This document shows positions 1 through 4,223 of a stretch of DNA of 5,755 bases, in pieces. The position numbers and the translations under genes are program-made. The stretch is from assembly GCA_000433515.1 (NCBI GenBank), contig FR891198.1, positions 19,808-25,562 of the forward strand, read 5' to 3'. Source of the DNA: Candidatus Colimorpha enterica (GTDB lineage: Bacteria; Bacillota; Clostridia; Oscillospirales; CAG-272). Below the pieces are notes generated by a model. That model ran no database searches and was not told the origin of the DNA. It saw only the letters and a list, made by a program, of their open reading frames with translations. Each line of letters starts with the position of its first letter. Within the stretch, counting starts at the first letter, position 1.

Positions 1-505
1 GAAAATGGCGATCTCAAAGATAGTCTCATACGAATGGGATTATGTAATTCTTCAGGAACAAAGCCTTGTTCCCTGCACCGACAAAGAAAAATTCATCGCG
101 ACAGTCAGAAAACTCTGCACAATGATCTCCCAGGTCGGCGCAAAGGTCATCCTTTACGAAACATGGGCATACCGCCGCGATTCAGAAAAGCTGGCCTCCA
201 CCGGAATGACGTATGACGAGATGAACAGACGTCTGTCCGAGGCATACAACGAGGCTGCAGAGGCAACGGGCGCCGTCGTTGCAAGGGTCGGAGATGTTTT
301 TGCAAGAATAATGAACTCCGGAAACATCACGCACCTTATAAATCAGAACGACAACTACCATCCGTCAACCTCCGGCAGCTATCTTGCCGCCTGCGTCATT
401 TTCAGAACCATTACGGGAAAGCAGACGATAGGACTTCCCTGCCCGTCAAACGTGTCACTCTATAACCTTTCTGTCATTCAGAAGGTTACAGACAGCTTTG
501 TTTAA
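1..505 (+). CDS. SGNH/GDSL hydrolase family protein (DUF4886-like), C-terminal part, 5' truncated by window edge
   Basis: The reading frame is open to the left edge. The first Met (position 5) is probably internal, because the N-terminal GDS/GNS block carrying the nucleophilic serine of SGNH hydrolases is absent. Numbering from that Met, the visible 166 residues contain the block WDYVILQEQS (11-20), typical of DUF4886-like SGNH proteins, a hydrophobic strand ending in ILYETWAYR (49-57), and the C-terminal catalytic block DNYHP (116-120), which supplies the Asp and His of the triad, followed by SGSYLAA. Family members are esterases or acyl hydrolases, often acting on acetylated carbohydrates; the substrate cannot be read from the sequence. 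The end (TAA at 503-505) lies 13 bases before the kinase start, so the two are probably cotranscribed. Whether the full protein has a signal peptide cannot be seen. The fold is fairly certain, the specific function is not. Confidence 0.82.
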   Translation, partial: KMAISKIVSYEWDYVILQEQSLVPCTDKEKFIATVRKLCTMISQVGAKVILYETWAYRRDSEKLASTGMTYDEMNRRLSEAYNEAAEATGAVVARVGDVFARIMNSGNITHLINQNDNYHPSTSGSYLAACVIFRTITGKQTIGLPCPSNVSLYNLSVIQKVTDSFV

Positions 506-510
506 GGTGA
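504..510 (+). promoter_or_regulatory. Ribosome binding site of the PfkB-family kinase, overlapping the upstream stop codon
   Basis: AAGGTGA matches the AGGTGA part of the anti-Shine-Dalgarno complement and ends 8 bases before the ATG at 519. It overlaps the TAA of the hydrolase gene, which fits translation from a shared mRNA. It supports ATG 519 over the ATG at 511, which is out of frame and meets a stop after three codons. Confidence 0.7.
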
Positions 511-518
511 ATGGCTGA

Positions 519-1448
519 ATGAAGATCATAACAGTGAACCTCAACCCGGCATACGATATATACTACCGTGTTCCGGGTTTCAGGCAGTATAAAGAAAACC
601 TTGCCGAATCGGTTTCGGTATTCACCGGCGGCAAGGGGATGAACGTTTCGCGCGCTCTTAATACCAACGGGATCGGTTCCACCGCCTATCTTCTTCTCGG
701 ACGTGAAAATTCGAAGGCATATACAGACGGCATTACGGCTGACGGCATTGACGCGCGGATATTCTATGCATCCGGAAGGATAAGAGAAAACCTGACCTTT
801 CTCACCGACGGAATTCCGGAAACGCGGGTATCGGTGAACAGTTTTTCGGCATCGCCGACCGACCTCGGAAAGATACTTCAGGCACTTTCTGAAGAATGCC
901 TCCCTGATACGGTGATCGTCTGCTCCGGGAAGTTTCCGAAGGGGATCAGCGCCGGATGCGCGATGGATTTTGTAAGAGAGCTGAAAAAGATATCTCAGAG
1001 GGTCGTGCTTGACTCCAACACCTTCTCTGCCGAACAGGTGGTATCTCTCTCCCCGTGGCTGATAAAACCGAACGATGAAGAGATAGAGACGCTTTGCGGC
1101 AGACCGGTTTCAGACACCGACGACTGTCTTTCTGCGGCAGAGGAGCTTTTTCGGGGCGGGATATCAAACGTCTTCGTTACTCTCGGAGAAAACGGTGCCG
1201 TGTATTGCGGTGAACTTGGGAAATGCAGGGCTTCGGTGCCGCACATCGCGCCGCTTTCCACAATCGGTGCCGGGGACAGCACGGTTGCCGGATTTGTCGC
1301 GGCATATTCCTCCGGGAGACCGCTTGAGGACTGTGTCAGGACTGCCTGCGCCTTCGGAACCGCCGCCTGCCTTGAGGCCGGGACAAACCCTCCGAAGCCG
1401 GAAAGAGTTGCCGAACTTTACCGACAGATAAAAATCACGATTCTGTAA
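519..1448 (+). CDS. PfkB-family sugar-phosphate kinase, 1-phosphofructokinase type (FruK/LacC-like)
   Basis: The product is 309 residues, the usual length for 1-phosphofructokinase/tagatose-6-phosphate kinase. These cytoplasmic ribokinase-fold enzymes phosphorylate a hexose phosphate with ATP, for example fructose 1-phosphate to fructose 1,6-bisphosphate. Visible motifs are VNLNPAYD (6-13; the NPA.D substrate block), GGKGMNVSRALNTNG (37-51; PfkB signature 1), RENLT (89-93), KPN with a following Glu (183-187), TLGENGA (221-227) and STIGAGDST (247-255; signature 2, with D253 as expected catalytic base). The start is set by the AAGGTGA ribosome site and by alignment of the N-terminal strand with the family. 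The gene follows the SGNH hydrolase by 13 bases and ends at a strong terminator. No PTS transporter or DeoR-type regulator, the usual fruK partners, is in view, so I give no symbol. Some motifs are altered: CSGKFPKG (135-142) stands where SGSLPPG is usual. Family certain; substrate uncertain (fructose 1-phosphate, tagatose 6-phosphate or another hexose phosphate). Confidence 0.9.
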   Translation: MKIITVNLNPAYDIYYRVPGFRQYKENLAESVSVFTGGKGMNVSRALNTNGIGSTAYLLLGRENSKAYTDGITADGIDARIFYASGRIRENLTFLTDGIPETRVSVNSFSASPTDLGKILQALSEECLPDTVIVCSGKFPKGISAGCAMDFVRELKKISQRVVLDSNTFSAEQVVSLSPWLIKPNDEEIETLCGRPVSDTDDCLSAAEELFRGGISNVFVTLGENGAVYCGELGKCRASVPHIAPLSTIGAGDSTVAGFVAAYSSGRPLEDCVRTACAFGTAACLEAGTNPPKPERVAELYRQIKITIL

Positions 1449-1451
1449 TGC

Positions 1452-1487
1452 AAAAACCGTTCTTCTTTGGTCGAAGAACGGTTTTTT
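1452..1487. terminator. Bidirectional intrinsic terminator between the convergent kinase and GH2 genes
   Basis: A perfect 9-base-pair stem, CCGTTCTTC (1457-1465) with GAAGAACGG (1473-1481), encloses a 7-base loop. It is flanked by AAAAA (1452-1456) and TTTTTT (1482-1487), so the transcript on either strand gives a hairpin followed by a U run. It begins 3 bases after the kinase stop and lies about 34 bases beyond the GH2 stop on the minus strand. It probably ends both transcripts. Confidence 0.92.
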
Positions 1488-1520
1488 CGGTTATTTCAGC
1501 AGTCGGATCCGGTCAGGCGC

Positions 1521-3224
1521 TCAGTCCTCGACTGCCGCCTTCTTTGAAAGGATCGCGCGGATCGTCTCTGCCGGGAATTTCGGACGCCTGTCGTAGGTGT
1601 AAAGTCCGTTCTGCTCCTGCTCGACGTCGGTGAGCTGGGTATAGCAGTATGCAAACATCCTCGGATTTGAGAGAAGAACATCGGTCAGACCCTCAAGACG
1701 TGTGAGGAATTCCTCTTCGGTTTTGGGAGCGTCACCGTAGCCCCAGCCGGATTTGTCCTCTGTCCATCTGATCCCGCCGTATTCGCTGACGAAGAACGGA
1801 AGTCTGCCGTCGTACTTCTGTCTGCGTCCGCAATGGTCGGTATGCTTTCCGCCGTCGTAGAGATTGGCGTAATGCTCCGCAAAAACCGCCGGATTCTGCT
1901 CATAGTTGTGGACATCGTAAATGTCGGTGACGACGTGATAGTTTCCGCTTGTATCGATGCAGGGACGGGTCGGGTCTGCCGCCTTTGTCGCCTGATAAAC
2001 AAGGGCAAGCAGCGGATCAAACTGTTTTCTTCCTGCCTGATCCCACGTCTCGTTGAAGGGACACCAGCCGACTATTGCCGGATGATTGAAATCACGGTCA
2101 ACCTCCTCAAGCCATTCGGGAAGTATTCCGTAAATGCTGTCGGCGTAAGTGTGGTCAAGTCCCCAGTTGGGATATTCGCCCCAGACGATATAGCCCTTTC
2201 TGTCGGCGTGATAAAGGAATCTCTCCTCGAACACCTTCTCGTGAAGTCTTGCGCCGTTGAAGCCCATCGCCATCGAGCGGTCGATATCAGCCTCAAGCTC
2301 GCTGTCGGAGGGTGCGGTATAGATACCGTCGGGATAGAACCCCTGATCAAGCACAAGGCGCTGGAAAACCGATTTCCCGTTGAGGAAGAACTTATAATCG
2401 CGATAGGATATCGAACGCAGCCCGAAATAGCTCTTAACCATGTCGTCGCCGTAGGTCAGTACAAGATCATAAAGCCCGCCCTTTCCAAGCTCCCAGAGAT
2501 GTTTTTCCGAAAGCGGAAGCGTGAGCGTCAGTGTCCCGCCGTCGGAATCAGCCGATACCGAGCCGACCTCTTTGCCGCCGAAATATGCCTTTGCGGTAAA
2601 CCTTCCCCCACCGCAGAGGAAAGCGGTCATGACAAGCGACTGCGTTTCGGGTGACGGCTGATATTTTACCTTTTCGATATGCGTGACGGGGAGAAATTCA
2701 AGCCAGACAGTCTGCCAGATGCCGGTGGTCCTTGTGTAATAGCAGCCGAAGGAATCATACTGTTCGCTCTGCTTTCCGGTCGGGATAAGACGGTTTCTCT
2801 CATCGTCCTCTGCATGGACGGTGAGGATGTTGGTTCCTGCCTTTACGAACTCCGTGATGTCGGTGAAAAAGGATACATATCCTCCCTTGTGCCGGCAGCA
2901 TTCCCTGCCGTTTACATAGACCGTTGCCTTGTAGTCAACCGCTCCGAAATGAAGGCGGACTATTCCCTTCAGCTGTTCATCGGTTATTTCAAATGTGCGG
3001 CGATACCAGACGGAATTCATGAAATCACGGTCGGCAACCCCGGAGAGACTGCTCTGCGGACAGAACGGGACGTTTATCTTTCCGGAAAGTGTTACAGTAT
3101 CGGCAAATAGTCCCCTTGCCGCGCCGCTGTTGCCGCGATCGATCTCAAACTGCCACTCACCGTTGAGGTTTTCCCATGCCTCACGCTCGAACTGAGGCTT
3201 CGGATGCTCGGTTCTGTAAATCAT
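1521..3224 (-). CDS. Glycoside hydrolase family 2 enzyme (beta-galactosidase/beta-glycosidase-like), cytoplasmic
   Basis: This 567-residue protein is a compact GH2 retaining beta-glycosidase. The order is an N-terminal sugar-binding jelly roll (about 1-178, opening with HPKPQFERE and NLNGEWQFEID and closing with the family signature TGIWQTVWLE at 167-176), an immunoglobulin-like domain (about 180-270) and a TIM barrel (about 272-560). The acid/base is E392 in WCPFNETWDQ (387-396) and the nucleophile is E481 in FFVSEYGG (477-484). Other barrel features are GARLHEKVFEERF (324-336), VWGEYPNWG (347-355) and DVHNY (437-441). It is close to beta-glucuronidase in length and much shorter than LacZ (about 1000 residues), lacking LacZ's C-terminal domains. 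The Asn-x-Lys motif of beta-glucuronidases seems absent: EQNG (537-540) replaces it. There is no signal peptide, so it should act in the cytoplasm on an imported glycoside. It is divergent from an AraC regulator that probably controls it. Family certain; substrate not determined. Confidence 0.95.
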   Translation of the reverse strand: MIYRTEHPKPQFEREAWENLNGEWQFEIDRGNSGAARGLFADTVTLSGKINVPFCPQSSLSGVADRDFMNSVWYRRTFEITDEQLKGIVRLHFGAVDYKATVYVNGRECCRHKGGYVSFFTDITEFVKAGTNILTVHAEDDERNRLIPTGKQSEQYDSFGCYYTRTTGIWQTVWLEFLPVTHIEKVKYQPSPETQSLVMTAFLCGGGRFTAKAYFGGKEVGSVSADSDGGTLTLTLPLSEKHLWELGKGGLYDLVLTYGDDMVKSYFGLRSISYRDYKFFLNGKSVFQRLVLDQGFYPDGIYTAPSDSELEADIDRSMAMGFNGARLHEKVFEERFLYHADRKGYIVWGEYPNWGLDHTYADSIYGILPEWLEEVDRDFNHPAIVGWCPFNETWDQAGRKQFDPLLALVYQATKAADPTRPCIDTSGNYHVVTDIYDVHNYEQNPAVFAEHYANLYDGGKHTDHCGRRQKYDGRLPFFVSEYGGIRWTEDKSGWGYGDAPKTEEEFLTRLEGLTDVLLSNPRMFAYCYTQLTDVEQEQNGLYTYDRRPKFPAETIRAILSKKAAVED

Positions 3225-3230
3225 AGTTAT

Positions 3231-3238
3231 TTCCTTTC
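3231..3238 (-). promoter_or_regulatory. Ribosome binding site of the GH2 gene
   Basis: On the minus strand GAAAGGAA lies 7 bases before the ATG at 3224-3222. It supports this Met as the true start, as does the fact that the family's N-terminal HPKPQF block begins at residue 7. Confidence 0.75.
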
Positions 3239-3242
3239 AGTC

Positions 3243-3264
3243 ATCCCGGAGGCTGTCCGGGGAT
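3243..3264 (-). promoter_or_regulatory. Strong hairpin in the GH2 5' leader, next to its ribosome binding site; possible operator
   Basis: On the minus strand ATCCCCGGA (3264-3256) and TCCGGGAT (3250-3243) form an 8-base-pair, mostly GC stem with one bulged C and a 5-base loop. It lies just downstream of the predicted transcription start (about 3272) and ends 4 bases before the GAAAGGAA ribosome site. There is no U run, so it is not a terminator. As RNA it could stabilise the 5' end or influence translation; as DNA the palindrome could be an operator just downstream of the promoter. The structure is seen; the role is inferred. Confidence 0.5.
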
Positions 3265-3278
3265 TTGTTTACGGTTCA

Positions 3279-3307
3279 ATTATATATTTTTTCCCGGCAA
3301 AATTCAA
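3279..3307 (-). promoter_or_regulatory. Sigma-A/sigma-70 type promoter of the GH2 gene
   Basis: On the minus strand TTGAAT (3307-3302; four of six bases of the -35 consensus) is separated by exactly 17 bases from a perfect TATAAT (3284-3279). The spacer holds a run of six A. The predicted start near 3272 gives a leader of about 48 bases. The weaker -35 fits a promoter that needs an activator, as AraC-family regulators often are. Confidence 0.75.
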
Positions 3308-3327
3308 TGACAGAATCACCGGAGATA

Positions 3328-3356
3328 TTGACATATCCTACTGTAAATGATATAAT
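3328..3356 (+). promoter_or_regulatory. Fully consensus, extended -10 promoter of the araC-type regulator gene
   Basis: TTGACA (3328-3333) and TATAAT (3351-3356) are both perfect consensus hexamers at the ideal 17-base spacing, and TG at 3348-3349 adds the extended -10 motif. Transcription should start near 3363, giving a leader of about 20 bases. Its -35 lies 20 bases from the -35 of the oppositely oriented GH2 promoter, so a protein bound between them could touch both polymerases. Confidence 0.88.
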
Positions 3357-3370
3357 TGAGCGACATCAGA

Positions 3371-3377
3371 ACGGAGG
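3371..3377 (+). promoter_or_regulatory. Ribosome binding site of the AraC-family regulator
   Basis: ACGGAGG contains the GGAGG core and ends 6 bases before ATG 3384, fixing the start of the regulator. Confidence 0.8.
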
Positions 3378-3383
3378 CTTTAT

Positions 3384-4181
3384 ATGTTTAAAACAGAATC
3401 GATCCGGCACGCATGGCCGGAAAAAGCCGGATTTGCGATCAACCGTCCGAAGGGACACTGGCAGTATACCTTCCTCCATTTTTTTAACAGCGTCGAAATC
3501 CTTGCGGAGGGAAAGCTGACAAAAGCCCCGCCTCATGCCTGCATACTCTACCGTCCCGACACCCCGCAGTATTTTATAAGCCGCCAGCCGCTTACACACG
3601 ACTGGATACACTTTTCCGGCGACATAAGCGGCGTTCCCGGTCTGTCGGAATTTCAGCCGGACAGACTTTACTTTCCGCCGTCGCCGGACTTCATAACCGG
3701 GATCGTCCGTGAATGCGAGGCAGAGTTTTTCGGGACACGTCCGTGCCGTGATGAGCTGCTTGAGATCAAGACAAAAGAACTGTTTATCCGCCTTTCAAGG
3801 TCGGTTTCGGGAGAAGATGCTCCTGCCGTCGGTTTCGGCACAGAGGAACGGCTCCGCAAGCTGCGGGGCGAGGTTTTTTCCTCGCTCGGACACCGATGGA
3901 CGGTTGAAGAGATGGCACGTGAGGTAAGTCTCAGTCAGTCGCGCTTTTTCAGCGTTTACCGATCGATATACGGCACCTCCCCGGTCGGAGATCTTATCAA
4001 CGCAAAGATCGACAGGGCAAAAACCGAGCTTGCCATGACCGACAGCACCCTTGCCGCAATATCTGAGTCTCTCGGCTACGGAAGCACCGCACACTTCATA
4101 AGACAGTTCCGCGCCGTGACGGGAATGTCCCCGGGAGCCTACCGGAAGGAATTCCGGCAGAAAACCAATGGCGGAAAATGA
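3384..4181 (+). CDS. AraC-family transcriptional regulator, probable controller of the divergent GH2 gene
   Basis: The 265-residue protein has the usual AraC/XylS length and layout. The N-terminal half (about 15-115) resembles the cupin-like sugar-sensing domain, with the pattern ILYRPDTPQYF (54-64) and HDWIHFSG (72-79) common in Bacillota AraC regulators. The C-terminal domain (about 160-260) has two helix-turn-helix units: WTVEEMAREVSLSQSRFFSVY (172-192, described here by its ends W172 and Y192) and STLAAISESLGYGSTAHF (221-238), then the family tail FRAVTGMSPGAYRKEF (242-257). Such proteins bind DNA as dimers and respond to sugars or related ligands. It is transcribed away from the GH2 gene across a 159-base region, the classic arrangement for local control of a catabolic gene. 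Its own promoter is fully consensus, suggesting strong expression or autoregulation. A bidirectional terminator follows the stop within 8 bases. Family certain; target likely; ligand unknown. Confidence 0.94.
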   Translation: MFKTESIRHAWPEKAGFAINRPKGHWQYTFLHFFNSVEILAEGKLTKAPPHACILYRPDTPQYFISRQPLTHDWIHFSGDISGVPGLSEFQPDRLYFPPSPDFITGIVRECEAEFFGTRPCRDELLEIKTKELFIRLSRSVSGEDAPAVGFGTEERLRKLRGEVFSSLGHRWTVEEMAREVSLSQSRFFSVYRSIYGTSPVGDLINAKIDRAKTELAMTDSTLAAISESLGYGSTAHFIRQFRAVTGMSPGAYRKEFRQKTNGGK

Positions 4182-4188
4182 GTAAAGC

Positions 4189-4220
4189 AAAACCGGCTGA
4201 GGACATCCTTCGCCGGTTTT
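4189..4220. terminator. Bidirectional intrinsic terminator between the convergent regulator and recQ genes
   Basis: AAAACCGGC (4189-4197) pairs perfectly with GCCGGTTTT (4212-4220). Inside, AGG (4200-4202) can pair with CCT (4207-4209) to extend the stem around an ACAT loop. On the plus strand the stem runs into TTTT followed by ATCTTATTTT; on the minus strand it runs into TTTTGCTTT. It fills the 42-base gap between the two stops and probably serves both genes. Confidence 0.88.
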
Positions 4221-4223
4221 ATC

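Larger units (their letters stand above)
3276..3359. repeat. Inverted repeat TCAATTATAT carrying the -10 boxes of both divergent promoters
   Basis: TCAATTATAT at 3276-3285 recurs exactly as its reverse complement, ATATAATTGA, at 3350-3359, and both are followed on the promoter side by A/T-rich similarity (ATATTT against CATTT). Each arm contains one TATAAT box plus the same bases downstream of it. Part of the match comes from both arms being -10 elements; the extra TGA may be a shared control element or chance. Confidence 0.5.

Noticed and set aside
5..7. Met at 5 as the start of the SGNH hydrolase
   Set aside because: The frame is open to the left edge and the N-terminal nucleophile block is missing; no ribosome site can be seen before it.
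511..522. A tiny ATG-GCT-GAA-TGA frame before the kinase start, considered as a leader peptide
   Set aside because: Three codons overlapping the kinase ATG in another frame; too short to distinguish from chance, and the ribosome site spacing favours 519.
995..1282. Minus-strand frames (73 and 95 codons) opposite the kinase gene
   Set aside because: They are Ser/Arg/Pro-rich, low-information translations antisense to conserved PfkB motifs.
1833..2654. A 273-codon open frame antisense to the GH2 gene, continued in the same frame by a 143-codon one at 2679-3110
   Set aside because: Its codon boundaries coincide with those of the GH2 gene. It is open simply because the GH2 gene avoids TTA, CTA and TCA codons. 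The protein shows no recognisable domain, and no ribosome site was identified for it, whereas the GH2 reading is unmistakable.
3246..3324. CCGGAG at 3246-3251 and 3319-3324 as a regulator motif
   Set aside because: Six bases occurring twice in a genome with many CCGG-rich codons is weak evidence, and the flanks do not match.
3795..4190. A 131-codon minus-strand frame opposite the AraC C-terminus
   Set aside because: It overlaps the helix-turn-helix coding region of a clear AraC gene, has no family resemblance, and its start lies inside the terminator stem.
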